A stretch of 64,000 nt of DNA from Halovulum sp039180525 (GTDB taxonomy: Bacteria > Pseudomonadota > Alphaproteobacteria > Rhodobacterales > Rhodobacteraceae): positions 1-64,000 of the forward strand of contig JBCDDF010000010.1 in assembly GCA_039180525.1 (NCBI GenBank). Reading direction: 5' to 3'. Each line of letters starts with the position of its first letter. Position 1 is the first letter of the stretch. The position numbers were made by a program, and so were the translations under genes. The notes under the pieces are model-generated. The model worked only from the letters and a program-made list of their open reading frames with translations. It was not told the origin of the DNA and made no database searches. This document shows, piece after piece, positions 19,397-28,532 of this stretch.

Positions 19397-19456
19397 TTTG
19401 CTAACAAACATGTTTTTTGTAAATATGTTTCAGAAGAGCCCTGCAATATTGTAAAT
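19397..19456. promoter_or_regulatory. AT-rich divergent promoter with repeated TTGTAAAT words
   Basis: The 213-bp gap between the binding-protein gene and the ScfR-type regulator is sharply AT-rich. It holds TTTGCTAACAAA (19397-19408, an interrupted TTTG/CAAA dyad) and two copies of TTGTAAAT (19417-19424 and 19449-19456), 32 bp apart, about three helical turns. RamB/PccR-type regulators are reported to recognise TTTGCAAA-like words, so these are candidate operators for the adjacent regulator. No experiment is implied. Confidence 0.4.
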
Positions 19457-19505
19457 TTCTTAACCTTGCGCCGCAGCAACGCGCTGTTTCGAAACGGAAA
19501 ACCCC

Positions 19506-20810
19506 ATGGCCCACGCGCTTGCCGGCACCCGTATACGCGAGGCCCGCCGGCGCCGCGGGCTGACCCAGGCGGCGCTGGCCCGGGCAATCGGCATCTCGGC
19601 CTCTTATCTGAACCTGATCGAACACAACCGGCGCCGGATCGGTGGGGCGCGGCTGCTGGCTCTTGCCGCGGCCTTGGAGGTGCGGTCCGCGGACCTGGCC
19701 GACGAAGACGCACCAAGCCTGGTGTCGGACTTGCAGGCGGCCGCGGCACAGACCCCGGGGCTGCGGCTGGATCTGTCCAGCGCCGATGGGTTCGCCGCGC
19801 GCTATCCCGATTGGGCGGCGCTGACGACGACGCTGGCCCGCCGCGGTACCGATCAGGCGGCGGCGATCGCGGCTCTATCGGACCGGCTGACGCATGACCC
19901 GTTCCTGGCCGAGAACGTCCACGCGATGTTGTCGCACATCACCGCGATCCGGTCCGCCGCCGGTATCCTGCAATCGATGCCGGATCTGGCCGCCGACAAA
20001 CGCGCGCAATTTCAAGAGGGCTTGTCGGAGGAAAGCGTCAGACTGTCGACGACGGCAGAGCGGTTGGCCGAGTATCTGGGCGCCGCCGCCGGCCCGGGCG
20101 CGACGGCCACCGCCGAGGAGGCATTGGACCGATTCCTAGATGCCTATGATCATCACTTCCCCACGCTCGACACCGCCGCGGCCGCCGGCACCGCGCGCGA
20201 CCCAGCCATCGACGCGCTGCTGGCACATCCGTTGCTGGAAAACCGCGCCGCCCGCAACCTGGCGCGCAGGCACCTGCAAACCTATGTCGAGGATGCCGCG
20301 CGGATGCCGCTTGAGGCGGTGGAAGAGCATGGGGCGCGGACCAGGTTCGACCCCGCCGCCCTGGCGCGTGCCTTCGGCGTCGACATGCTGACGGCTTTCC
20401 GCCGCCTGTCGACCCTGCACCGCCCGGGCCAGGCGTCGCCGCGCTTCGGGCTGATCGTAGTCACCGCCTCGGGCTATCCGCTGCTGCGCCGTCCGATCCC
20501 GGGCTTCCCGCTGCCCCGTCACGGAAACGCATGCCCGCTTTGGCCACTGTTCCAGGGCTTCACCCGCCCGGGTCAACCGCTGATCGACACGGTGATCCAC
20601 GACAATGGTGCGCGGTTCGTGACCTACACTCATGCCGCGCCGCGCACCGCGCCGAGGTTCGGCGCGCCCCAGGATCTGGCGGCGGCCATGCTGATCAGCG
20701 CGGCGGAGGATGCCGGCGCCGGCGGCACAGAGGTTCCGGTAGGCACCAGTTGCCGGATCTGCACCCGTTCGGACTGCGTGTCGCGTGCCGAGGCGCCGCT
20801 GATCGGCTAA
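19506..20810 (+). CDS. XRE/ScfR (RamB-type) short-chain fatty acyl transcriptional regulator
   Basis: 434 residues. An N-terminal XRE helix-turn-helix (about 5-60: TRIREARRRRGLTQAALARA, ISASYLNLIEHNRRRIGGAR) is followed by a long helical middle and a C-terminal ScfR-type domain. That domain contains ACPLWPLFQGFTRPGQP and a cysteine cluster CRICTRSDC near residue 420. Relatives (RamB, PrpC2/PccR types) control acetate, propionate and glyoxylate-cycle genes in response to acyl-CoA. It diverges from the transporter-acs operon, so that operon is the likely target. The DNA-binding part is shorter than full-length RamB (about 470). Confidence 0.85.
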   Translation: MAHALAGTRIREARRRRGLTQAALARAIGISASYLNLIEHNRRRIGGARLLALAAALEVRSADLADEDAPSLVSDLQAAAAQTPGLRLDLSSADGFAARYPDWAALTTTLARRGTDQAAAIAALSDRLTHDPFLAENVHAMLSHITAIRSAAGILQSMPDLAADKRAQFQEGLSEESVRLSTTAERLAEYLGAAAGPGATATAEEALDRFLDAYDHHFPTLDTAAAAGTARDPAIDALLAHPLLENRAARNLARRHLQTYVEDAARMPLEAVEEHGARTRFDPAALARAFGVDMLTAFRRLSTLHRPGQASPRFGLIVVTASGYPLLRRPIPGFPLPRHGNACPLWPLFQGFTRPGQPLIDTVIHDNGARFVTYTHAAPRTAPRFGAPQDLAAAMLISAAEDAGAGGTEVPVGTSCRICTRSDCVSRAEAPLIG

Positions 20811-20841
20811 GCGCCCCGGGCCCTGAATCGCGAAGGCCCAG

Positions 20842-21513
20842 TCAGATCGCGGCGGGTTCCACCGGCGCCCGGGCCGCGGCGACGAACGCGCGGATCAGGT
20901 CGGGGTCCTTCACGCCCCGCGCGCGCTCCACGCCCGAGGACACGTCGACCCCCGGCGCGCGGCTGACCCGCAGCGCTTCGGCCACCGTATCGGGGGTCAG
21001 ACCGCCGGCCAGCATCCAGGGCACGGGCCAGGCGCGCCCTGTAAGGATGCGCCAGTCGAACGAGAGCCCGTTGCCGCCGGGCAGATCGCTGCCTGCAGGC
21101 GGGCGGGCGTCGAGCAGCAGGCGATCCGCTGCCTGCGCCGCCTCTGCCGCGGTGTCCAGATCCGCCGCATCGGCGACCCCGACCGCCTTCATCACCGGCA
21201 GCCCGAACCGCGCGCGCACGTCGCGGACGCGGGCGGGCGGCTCTTCGCCATGCAATTGCAGCATGTCGAGCGGCACCGCCTGCGTCAGCGCCCGCAGAAA
21301 CGCATCGCTCGGGTCGACCACCAGGCCGACTTTGACCACCCCCGCCGGCACATCCGCGCTCAAGGCCGCGGCATCGGCGACGGAGACTTCCCGCGGGGAG
21401 CCGGTGACGAAGGTAAAGCCCAGATAGTCCGCGCCCGCCGTCACGGCCGCGGCGACGGTGTCCGCAGTCCGCAGCCCGCAGATCTTGACCGCCACCCGTG
21501 CGGCGTCAGGCAT
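20842..21513 (-). CDS. trpF: Phosphoribosylanthranilate isomerase
   Basis: 223 residues from the ATG at 21513. It catalyses the third step of tryptophan synthesis, the Amadori rearrangement of N-(5-phosphoribosyl)anthranilate. TIM-barrel motifs: VKICGLRTADT with the catalytic Cys, GFTFVTGSPREVS, LDMLQLHGEEP, LLLDARPP with the catalytic Asp, and PWMLAGGLTPDTVAEAL then GVDVSSGVE, the phosphate-binding loops. The start overlaps the end of the LapA-like gene by 8 nt. A longer frame to 21564 exists but would overlap that gene further. Confidence 0.95.
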   Translation of the reverse strand: MPDAARVAVKICGLRTADTVAAAVTAGADYLGFTFVTGSPREVSVADAAALSADVPAGVVKVGLVVDPSDAFLRALTQAVPLDMLQLHGEEPPARVRDVRARFGLPVMKAVGVADAADLDTAAEAAQAADRLLLDARPPAGSDLPGGNGLSFDWRILTGRAWPVPWMLAGGLTPDTVAEALRVSRAPGVDVSSGVERARGVKDPDLIRAFVAAARAPVEPAAI

Positions 21514-21868
21514 TCCGGGGGGCTTGGTCCAGGATTGCCAGGACTTCGTCCTCATTGCTGACATGCTTGGCCTTCAGCGTCTCGACCTCCCGGCTCAGGC
21601 GCGCCGCCTCGCGGTCCTTCTGCACCGCGGCGCGGCGGTGCTTGTGTTCGCGCAGCCACTCCAGGATGTACCCGATCAGCAGACCGACCATGATCGATGC
21701 CAGGATGACGGCGAACAGCGGCAGTTCCAAAGAAAGCCGCTGCGGCAGGATACCGGCCGCGACCTCGGGCAGCAGAAACAGGGTAACCGGCCCGCGATTG
21801 GCCAGCGCCAGGATGATGATGCCCAAAAGCAGCACCGTCAGCACCAGGAGTTTGATGAAACGCAGCAT
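21506..21868 (-). CDS. LapA-domain inner-membrane protein
   Basis: 120 residues with two membrane segments (about 4-24, IKLLVLTVLLLGIIILALAN, and about 45-67, LPLFAVILASIMVGLLIGYI) followed by a cytoplasmic coiled coil with RREVETLKAKH-like heptads. This is the LapA/YciS family (DUF1049), whose enteric member partners LapB in lipopolysaccharide assembly control. Position between ihfB and trpF is common in Rhodobacterales. No LapB is encoded in the window. Confidence 0.88.
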   Translation of the reverse strand: MLRFIKLLVLTVLLLGIIILALANRGPVTLFLLPEVAAGILPQRLSLELPLFAVILASIMVGLLIGYILEWLREHKHRRAAVQKDREAARLSREVETLKAKHVSNEDEVLAILDQAPRNA

Positions 21869-21881
21869 GCCGCCGCCCCCT

Positions 21882-22166
21882 TCAGGCCTGGCCGTTCAAC
21901 CGGTCGCGCAGCAGCTTTCCGGTCTTGAAGAACGGCACGTACTTCTCTTCAACGGGAACGGCGTCACCCGTGCGCGGGTTCCGGCCGACACGGCTGTCGC
22001 GGCGTTTGACGGAGAACGCGCCAAAGCCGCGCAGTTCCACCCTGTTGCCGTCGGCCATGGCCTGGATGATCTTGTCGAACACCGTCGCCACGATCCGTTC
22101 GACATCGCGTTGATAGAGATGCGGGTTTTCGTCCGCGATCTTTTGGATCAGTTCGGATTTGATCAT
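21882..22166 (-). CDS. ihfB: Integration host factor subunit beta
   Basis: 94 residues, standard length. A DNA-bending nucleoid protein that acts as a heterodimer with IhfA in transcription, replication and recombination. The sequence runs MIKSELIQKIADENPHLY, RDVERIVATVFDKIIQAMAD, then the DNA-contacting arm VELRGFGAFSVKRRDSRVGR and NPRTGDAVPVEEKYVPFFK with the intercalating proline. It precedes the LapA-like gene by 13 bp and is probably in the same leftward transcript. Confidence 0.97.
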   Translation of the reverse strand: MIKSELIQKIADENPHLYQRDVERIVATVFDKIIQAMADGNRVELRGFGAFSVKRRDSRVGRNPRTGDAVPVEEKYVPFFKTGKLLRDRLNGQA

Positions 22167-22260
22167 GCAACCACCCTTGCGCGCCGCGGGTCATTGCAGG
22201 CGCCCGGGCCTTTCGTATCTGTTCTGGATTTGTAGCCAAGAGCGGCGAAAAATGCAGCCC

Positions 22261-23175
22261 CTAATATAGGATAGACATCAGCCGCGGGCCACCCGGCAAC
22301 CGCTGGGCGGCGTAATTTGGCGAAATATCCAGCAGTCCGGAAACAAACCCGGCCAGTCCCCGCTGCCGGCTTTCCAGTTTCCAGGCGCGCACCGGCAGAT
22401 CGGCCAATCCGGGGTTCAGTGATTCGAGATGCGCCAGCGCCGCCGGCTCCGCCCCGATCGCATCGATCAGCCCCAACTCCAGCGCCATGCGCCCGGTGAA
22501 GGTGCGCCCGTCGGTGGCCGCGCCGGTCTGAGCCGCCGTCAGTTCGCGCCGCTCCGCCACCAGATCGCGAAACCATGCAAAGGTTTCGTTCACCAGCGCC
22601 TGTTCCGCCGCCCGCGCGGCAGGGCTCAGCGGGCGCGTGGGCGAGGTGGCCGCCTTCAGGTCGGACGATCGGACCGTTTCCACATCGACACCCAACCGTT
22701 CGATCAGATCGCTGAACACCAGATACTCGAAGATCACGCCGATGGAGCCGGTCACGGTATTGCCGCGAGCCACGATATGATCCGCCCCGATGGCGGCGAG
22801 ATAACCGCCAGATGCGGCGACACCGTCCATGACCGCGACCACCGGCTTTTCCTCGGCGATGCGGCGCAGCCCTTCGTACAGCGCTTCCGACGCGGCGACG
22901 GCGCCGCCGGGCGAATCGATGTGGACGACCAGCGCGCGGGCGTTCTCGGCATCGGCCAGTCGTGCCAGCAGACGCTCGCGCGGCAGATTGTCGAGGATGA
23001 TGCCCGAGATTTCGACCCGCGCGATATGCGGGCCCAAGGGGGCGTCGCGGCGCACCAAAAGTGCCGCGATCACCAGGCCGGCTATGATGCCGGCGACCAG
23101 AAATCCCCGCCAAAAGGCGGAGCGGCGCCAGGACCGGCGCCGCTCCTCGTAGAAATCGCGGGTGATCGGGTCCAT
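22261..23175 (-). CDS. sppA: Signal peptide peptidase SppA (S49 family)
   Basis: 304 residues. A membrane-anchored serine protease that degrades cleaved signal peptides. One N-terminal helix at about 23-41 is preceded by an Arg-rich cytoplasmic segment. The S49 domain has VVHIDSPGGAVAASEALYEG, then MDGVAASGGYLAAIGADHIV with Ser122 as nucleophile, then NTVTGSIGVIFEYL and SSDLKAATSP with Lys174 as general base. It is the short, single-domain form (E. coli SppA is 618). It ends ten bases after rpsA and is probably co-transcribed with it. Confidence 0.93.
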   Translation of the reverse strand: MDPITRDFYEERRRSWRRSAFWRGFLVAGIIAGLVIAALLVRRDAPLGPHIARVEISGIILDNLPRERLLARLADAENARALVVHIDSPGGAVAASEALYEGLRRIAEEKPVVAVMDGVAASGGYLAAIGADHIVARGNTVTGSIGVIFEYLVFSDLIERLGVDVETVRSSDLKAATSPTRPLSPAARAAEQALVNETFAWFRDLVAERRELTAAQTGAATDGRTFTGRMALELGLIDAIGAEPAALAHLESLNPGLADLPVRAWKLESRQRGLAGFVSGLLDISPNYAAQRLPGGPRLMSILY

Positions 23176-23185
23176 CGCCTGCGCG

Positions 23186-24871
23186 TCAGCCGTCGTCGCG
23201 GTCCTTCAGGGCGGCACCCAGGATGTCGCCCAGCGAAGCGCCGGCGTCGGAGGAACCGTATTGTTCCACGGCCTCTTTCTCCTCTGCGATCTCACGCGCC
23301 TTGATCGACAGACCCAGACGCCGCGAGCCCTTGTCGATATTGGTTACGCGGGCGTCGATCTTGTCGCCGACCGTGAACCGCTCGGGCCTCTGTTCGGATC
23401 GGTCGCGGCTCAGGTCAGACCGGCGGATGAACGACTTCATGCCGTCATACTCCACCTCGATCCCGCCATCCTCGATCTTGGTCACGGCAACGGTCACGAT
23501 CGCGCCGCGTTTCAGGCCGCCGGTGGCATCGGCGAACGGATCTCCGTCCAGCGCCTTGATCGACAGAGAGATACGCTCCTTATCGACATCCACATCTGTC
23601 ACCACGGCCTTGACCATATCGCCTTTGCGGTAGTCCTGGATCGCTTCTTCGCCCGAACGGCTCCAGTCCAGATCGCTCAGGTGGACCATGCCGTCGATAT
23701 CGCCGTCGAGCCCCACGAACAGACCGAACTCGGTGATGTTCTTGATCTCGCCCTCGACCTCGGTGCCGACCGGGAACGCGGCGGCGAAGTTTTCCCATGG
23801 GTTGCCCTGGGTCTGCTTCAGGCCCAGCGACACGCGGCGTTTGACGGTGTCGATCTCCAGCACCATGACCTCGACCTCTTGGCTGGTCGACACGATCTTG
23901 CCGGGATGGACGTTCTTCTTGGTCCAGGACATCTCGGAGACATGGACCAGCCCCTCGACGCCCGGCTCCAATTCCACAAAGGCGCCGTAATCGGTGATGT
24001 TGGTGACCCGTCCGGTATGGGTGCTGTCCAGCGGATAGCGCGCCTCCACGTTCGACCAGGGATCTTCCAGCAGCTGCTTCATGCCCAGGCTGATGCGCTG
24101 GGTGTCCTTGTTGATCTTGACGACCTGCACCTTGACGGTTTCGCCGATCGACAGGATCTCCGAAGGGTGGTTGACGCGGCGCCAGGCCATGTCGGTGACG
24201 TGCAGCAGCCCGTCGACCCCGCCCAGATCCACAAAGGCACCGTATTCGGTGATGTTCTTGACCACCCCGTCGACGACATCGCCCTCCTGCAGGCGGGCGA
24301 CGATCTCGGCCCGCTGTTCGGCACGGCTTTCTTCCAGGATCGCCCGGCGGCTGACCACGATATTGCCGCGGCGGCGGTCCATTTTCAGGATCTGGAAGGG
24401 CTGTTCGATATGCATCAGCGCGGTGGCGTCGCGCACCGGGCGTACATCCACCTGGCTGCCGGGAAGGAACGCCACGGCGCCGCCCAGATCGACGGTGAAG
24501 CCGCCCTTGACGCGGCCAAAGATCTGGCCGGTGACGCGGTCGTCGTTTTCGGCGGCCTTCTCAAGCCGATCCCAGGCTTCCTCGCGGCGGGCTTTCTCGC
24601 GGCTGATCACCGCTTCGCCGCGGGCGTTTTCAACCCGCTCCAGATAGACCTCGACCGTATCGCCGGGGGCGATTTCGGGCTCTTGGCCGGGTTTTGCGAA
24701 TTCCTTAAGCTCGACCCGGCCTTCCATCTTGTAGCCGATGTCGATGATGGCCTGTCCGGCCTCGATCGCCAGGACCGTGCCTTTGACGACCGACCCCTCG
24801 TCCGGGGTCACAAGTTCGAAGCTTTCATTCAGGAGGGCTTCGAAATCCTCCATCGTCGCGGTTGCGGACAT
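23186..24871 (-). CDS. rpsA: 30S ribosomal protein S1
   Basis: 561 residues. It binds mRNA and brings it to the 30S subunit. Six S1 RNA-binding repeats are visible, each with a GxVxxIxxFGxFVDLG pattern: GTVLAIEAGQAIIDIGYKME, GGFTVDLGGAVAFLPGS, GVVKNITEYGAFVDLGGVDG, TNITDYGAFVELEPGVEG, IKNITEFGLFVGLDGDIDG and VTKIEDGGIEVEYDG. The C-terminal part is shorter and more divergent. The gene lies 109 bp after cmk, the usual cmk-rpsA pairing. Confidence 0.97.
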   Translation of the reverse strand: MSATATMEDFEALLNESFELVTPDEGSVVKGTVLAIEAGQAIIDIGYKMEGRVELKEFAKPGQEPEIAPGDTVEVYLERVENARGEAVISREKARREEAWDRLEKAAENDDRVTGQIFGRVKGGFTVDLGGAVAFLPGSQVDVRPVRDATALMHIEQPFQILKMDRRRGNIVVSRRAILEESRAEQRAEIVARLQEGDVVDGVVKNITEYGAFVDLGGVDGLLHVTDMAWRRVNHPSEILSIGETVKVQVVKINKDTQRISLGMKQLLEDPWSNVEARYPLDSTHTGRVTNITDYGAFVELEPGVEGLVHVSEMSWTKKNVHPGKIVSTSQEVEVMVLEIDTVKRRVSLGLKQTQGNPWENFAAAFPVGTEVEGEIKNITEFGLFVGLDGDIDGMVHLSDLDWSRSGEEAIQDYRKGDMVKAVVTDVDVDKERISLSIKALDGDPFADATGGLKRGAIVTVAVTKIEDGGIEVEYDGMKSFIRRSDLSRDRSEQRPERFTVGDKIDARVTNIDKGSRRLGLSIKAREIAEEKEAVEQYGSSDAGASLGDILGAALKDRDDG

Positions 24872-24964
24872 ATAGGGTTCAGATCCTTTTTCGGTTTGCT
24901 GGCCGGGCGGTTGGGTCCGCCGGTCTCGGAGGTTGGGTGTTTGAGCCAGAACGCGGCAAAACGG

Positions 24965-24992
24965 AAAAAGGCCGGACGTTTCAGTCCCGGCC
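24965..24992 (-). terminator. Hairpin with U-run at the cmk 3' end
   Basis: On the minus strand GGCCGGGAC (24984-24992), loop TGAAAC and GTCCGGCC (24970-24977) form an 8-bp stem with one bulged G. TTTTT (24965-24969) follows. It overlaps the cmk stop codon and precedes rpsA by about 90 bp, so it may be an attenuator between cmk and rpsA rather than a complete terminator. Confidence 0.6.
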
Positions 24993-25622
24993 CTGCCCCA
25001 TCTTTTGTTTTATCAGCGCCGTGGCCTCGGCAACGGCCGCGTCTATAGACAATTCCGTCGTGTCGAGCAAGAGCGCGTCTGCGGCCTGCACCATCGGCGC
25101 GGTGTCGCGGGCGGCATCGCGGGCATCACGGGCCTGCAGGTCGGCGCGCACCTTTTCAAGCGAGGTTTCCGCCCCACTCGCCGTAAGCTCGGCAAAACGG
25201 CGTTCGGCGCGGCGCAATTCCGACGCGGTAACGAACAGCTTCACCTCCGCCTCCGGGCAGATCACGGTGCCGATATCGCGCCCGTCCAGCACCGCGCCGC
25301 CACTGCGGCGCGCGAACTTGCGCTGGAAATTCAACAGCGCCTCGCGCACGGCGGGCATCGCAGCCACCTTGGACGCAGCGCGGGAAGCGACGGCACTGCG
25401 CAGATCCCCGCGCGCCAGATCGCCCGGGGTCAGCGTTTCGGCCAGCTTCTCGGCTGCGATCGGGTCGATCACTCCGCGCCCGCGCGCCAGCGTCTTGACG
25501 CCGACCGCCCGATACAAAAGCCCGGTATCCAGATGTTCGAAATCGAACGCCTTGGCCACGGCGCGCGCGATGGTCCCCTTGCCCGCCGCCGCCGGGCCGT
25601 CAATGGCAACTGTGAACTTCAT
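24981..25622 (-). CDS. cmk: Cytidylate kinase
   Basis: 213 residues from ATG 25622. It phosphorylates CMP and dCMP for nucleic-acid synthesis. P-loop GPAAAGKGTIARAVA is at about 9-23, then the CMP-binding FEHLDTGLLYRAVG, GGAVLDGRDIGTVICPEA, KLFVTASELRRAERR and RDARDAARDTAPM (the lid Arg/Asp segment), ending LLLDTTELSIDAAV. A much longer in-frame extension overlaps the divergent chemoreceptor gene and is not real. It diverges from the chemoreceptor gene across 147 bp. Confidence 0.96.
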   Translation of the reverse strand: MKFTVAIDGPAAAGKGTIARAVAKAFDFEHLDTGLLYRAVGVKTLARGRGVIDPIAAEKLAETLTPGDLARGDLRSAVASRAASKVAAMPAVREALLNFQRKFARRSGGAVLDGRDIGTVICPEAEVKLFVTASELRRAERRFAELTASGAETSLEKVRADLQARDARDAARDTAPMVQAADALLLDTTELSIDAAVAEATALIKQKMGQGRD

Positions 25623-25769
25623 CGCCCGTGCCGTTCTTCTTCTTTTTGGTCGCGGCGGAACCGATACGCAGCCCCGGCATGCGCTGTCAATCAGCAGGGC
25701 GGCCGGTAAGCCGCCGTTAAGCCAGATCGGATTAAGAGCCGGGCAACCCGGTTCAAAGGAGCGTCCCGC

Positions 25770-28259
25770 ATGTTGGCTTGGCAGCGCCGTTCGATCAGCG
25801 GCAAGATCATCGCGGCGGTCTTCGCCTCTGCGCTGTGTACGACGCTGCTGCTGGAGGTCGCGGTGCATTTCGTGACCCGGTCCGCCGCCGATACGCAGTC
25901 GCAGATCGCGCTGTCGGGATATGCCGATCTGTTGCGCAGCAAGCTCGATCAAGGGGCGCGGTCGTTGCGCAACAAAACGGTGTTGATCGCCGAAACCGAT
26001 CAAGTGGCTGACGCCTTGTCGGAGTTTTCCTTCAGCTTGAGGGCTTCACGCGCGACCGGCGGCGACCCGGTGCGCCAGGCCTTCGCCACAGCCATCGCCG
26101 AAAGCGACGACCCGGGTACGGTGCTGCGGCCCGACGGCAACGCCGCCTATTTCGAACTGCACGAACGCCATCACCCGTTTTTCAGGGATTTGCAGGCTGG
26201 CCAGCGCTTTGCCGACTTTCTGCTGATCGATCTGGAGGGGATGGTCGTCTATTCCACCGCCAAGGGGCCGCTGTTCGGGATGAACCTGGCGGATAATGCG
26301 CCGCCGGCGTTGCGCACGGCCGTTGAGGATATGGCAACCGCCGCGGCCGGTTCTGTCAGCTTTACCGATTTCATCGGCGACAGGGCCTATCTGGTCGCCC
26401 CCGTGGACCGGACCAACCCGTTCAATATGCAGAAGTCGCGTGTTGGCGTGATCGCCATGGCCGCGACCCGCGACATGATGCCCGCCCTTATCGATGCGCA
26501 ATCCGATGGAACGCTGCGCGCGGTGGTCGTGGGGCGCGATGGCGATGTCCGCATCGGCGGCGATCAGGCTTGGCGCCTGACGCCGGAGACACTGGCGGCT
26601 CAGCAGCCCGGTCAATCGAAAGAGGAAAGCGCAGCCGGTGCCCCGGTGATGCTCGGCCATTGGCCGGTGTCTTTCCTGGGCGCCGACTGGCTTTTGGCCA
26701 TGGAACGCAGCCTGACTGCCGAAACCCAGGCGCTTCGGCAGATGCATGTGCTGATCGCTGGGCTGGGGCTGGGCGCATCGGTCCTGGTGGGCCTGGCCGC
26801 GGCGGCGCTGGGCCGCTCCATCGCGCGCCCGGTACGTGCGCTCAGCGCACAGATGGAAGCGATGGCCGCGGGCGATCTGGATGCGGAGATACCGGGCGCC
26901 GATCGGTCGGACGAGGTCGGCGACATGGCGCGCAGCGTCGAGGTGCTGCGCGATCTCGGCCGCCAGGCGCGCGACGCCGAAAGCGCACGCACGGCGTTGC
27001 AGGAGCGCGCCGCGGCCCAAAGGCAGGAAATGACGCAGGAGTTGAAACGCGGCTTCGGCAAACTGCTGCACGCGGCGCAGGATGGCGATTTTGACCAGCG
27101 CGTCGCCACAACCTTTGAGGATGCGGCGCTCCGTGAACTGGCTGACGATCTCAACGCGCTTTTCACCACGGTGGGCGAAGCGCTTTTCGAGTTGCAGACG
27201 CATATGCGCAAACTGGCCCAGGGTGACCTTACGGCGGCCTTGGTCCCCACGCGCGCGGGAACCTTCGGCCGGTTGGAGGAGGATGCCGCTCAAACCATCG
27301 CCACACTGCGCAAGTTGGTCGAACAGATGCACACGGCATCCCAGGCGATCGACGACACGTCGGCCGAAATCACCGCGGGCTACGGCGCGCTCGCAGAGCG
27401 GACCGAGGCACAGGCGGCGGCGCTGCAGGAGACCTCCGCCACGATGGAGCAAATGTCGGCGAATGTGAAATCCAATGCCGAAAACGCCGGTCAGGCGGTG
27501 GAAACCGCGACCGCGGCGCGTGACAAATCCGCCGCCGGGCAGACGGTCGTGGAGACCGCCGTCGCCGCGATGGGTACCATCGAGACCAGTTCCAACGAGA
27601 TCGCCAAAACGATCGCGGTCATCGATACGATCGCATCTCAAACCAATCTGCTGGCGCTGAACGCCGCGGTCGAAGCCGCGCGCGCAGGAGAGGCCGGGCG
27701 CGGGTTTTCGGTGGTCGCCGATGAGGTGCGGGCGCTGGCCCGCAAGACCTCGGATGCGGCCAGAAGCATCTCAGAGACGGTGTCGACCAGCCGCTCGCAG
27801 GTGGCCGACGGCGTGGCCCAGGTGCATCGCGTGGGTAATGTCCTGACCGAGATCGCCGATGCGGTGTCGATGACCACCGAGCGCATGACAGAGATCTCCG
27901 CCGCCAGCCGCCAGCAGGCCGAAGGCATCGCAGAAATCTCCGCGACGCTGGCGCAGCTCGACGCCACGACGCAGGAAAACGTCGATCTTGCAGATCGCAG
28001 CCGCACCGCTTCAGAAGAACTGAAACAGCGCTCGGTCGCCCTGTTCGATGTGATCGGACACTTCACGATCGACCCGGGCGAGGCCGGCGCGGCGACGCAG
28101 ACCGAACCAAGGGACGCTGGCACGCCAGCCGATCCCGGCCCGGAGGCCGAAGCGGTGCGGCATCGAACGGCCGACATCCGACCGAACTCAGCCGAGGAGG
28201 ATCTGCGCTTGTTTTTCGGCGATGCAGAGACGGACGTGCCGACCCGCGATGCAAGTTGA
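25770..28259 (+). CDS. Methyl-accepting chemotaxis protein
   Basis: 829 residues. Transmembrane chemoreceptor: membrane helix 1 at about 12-35, a periplasmic ligand domain of about 290 residues (36-325) in the double-Cache size range, helix 2 at about 328-350, then HAMP (RSIARPVRALSAQMEAMAAG). A second HAMP-like segment lies near 460-510, followed by the helical signalling hairpin. The tip IASQTNLLALNAAVEAARAG then GRGFSVVADEVRALA, about 620-665, is the invariant CheA/CheW contact region. The tail is acidic and lacks an NWETF-like CheR/CheB tether. The ligand is unknown. It is a free-standing gene, preceded by AAAGGAG. Confidence 0.94.
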   Translation: MLAWQRRSISGKIIAAVFASALCTTLLLEVAVHFVTRSAADTQSQIALSGYADLLRSKLDQGARSLRNKTVLIAETDQVADALSEFSFSLRASRATGGDPVRQAFATAIAESDDPGTVLRPDGNAAYFELHERHHPFFRDLQAGQRFADFLLIDLEGMVVYSTAKGPLFGMNLADNAPPALRTAVEDMATAAAGSVSFTDFIGDRAYLVAPVDRTNPFNMQKSRVGVIAMAATRDMMPALIDAQSDGTLRAVVVGRDGDVRIGGDQAWRLTPETLAAQQPGQSKEESAAGAPVMLGHWPVSFLGADWLLAMERSLTAETQALRQMHVLIAGLGLGASVLVGLAAAALGRSIARPVRALSAQMEAMAAGDLDAEIPGADRSDEVGDMARSVEVLRDLGRQARDAESARTALQERAAAQRQEMTQELKRGFGKLLHAAQDGDFDQRVATTFEDAALRELADDLNALFTTVGEALFELQTHMRKLAQGDLTAALVPTRAGTFGRLEEDAAQTIATLRKLVEQMHTASQAIDDTSAEITAGYGALAERTEAQAAALQETSATMEQMSANVKSNAENAGQAVETATAARDKSAAGQTVVETAVAAMGTIETSSNEIAKTIAVIDTIASQTNLLALNAAVEAARAGEAGRGFSVVADEVRALARKTSDAARSISETVSTSRSQVADGVAQVHRVGNVLTEIADAVSMTTERMTEISAASRQQAEGIAEISATLAQLDATTQENVDLADRSRTASEELKQRSVALFDVIGHFTIDPGEAGAATQTEPRDAGTPADPGPEAEAVRHRTADIRPNSAEEDLRLFFGDAETDVPTRDAS

Positions 28260-28532
28260 GCCGCCACATGACAGCTACGCGCCACCGGGCGCATGCATCG
28301 ACAAACCCAAAAAGGCCGGCGCAGCGATAGCGGCTATTCGTATCTCGGCTGCGACCTTGCCTGTTTGCGATCTGTGCGCCCATTGCGGCGAAGCTGATTA
28401 CGGCCTCGAAGCAACTATGGGCGATCGTCTGCATGGGTCGTTGCGCCTGCATCCCTGCCACGACCCGCGCCGGGCCGGCGATGTCCTTGACAGCGCAACG
28501 CAGGGCCATGCTGTAAGCCTGCAAATGCGCCG

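Noticed and set aside
25640..25769. A CtrA-like TTAA pair upstream of the chemoreceptor gene
   Set aside because: The two TTAA words are 11 bp apart, not the required 7.
24872..26003. Longer cmk frame reaching 26003
   Set aside because: The extra codons run antisense through the chemoreceptor start and lack homology. Cytidylate kinase begins at MKFTVAIDGPAAAGKGT.
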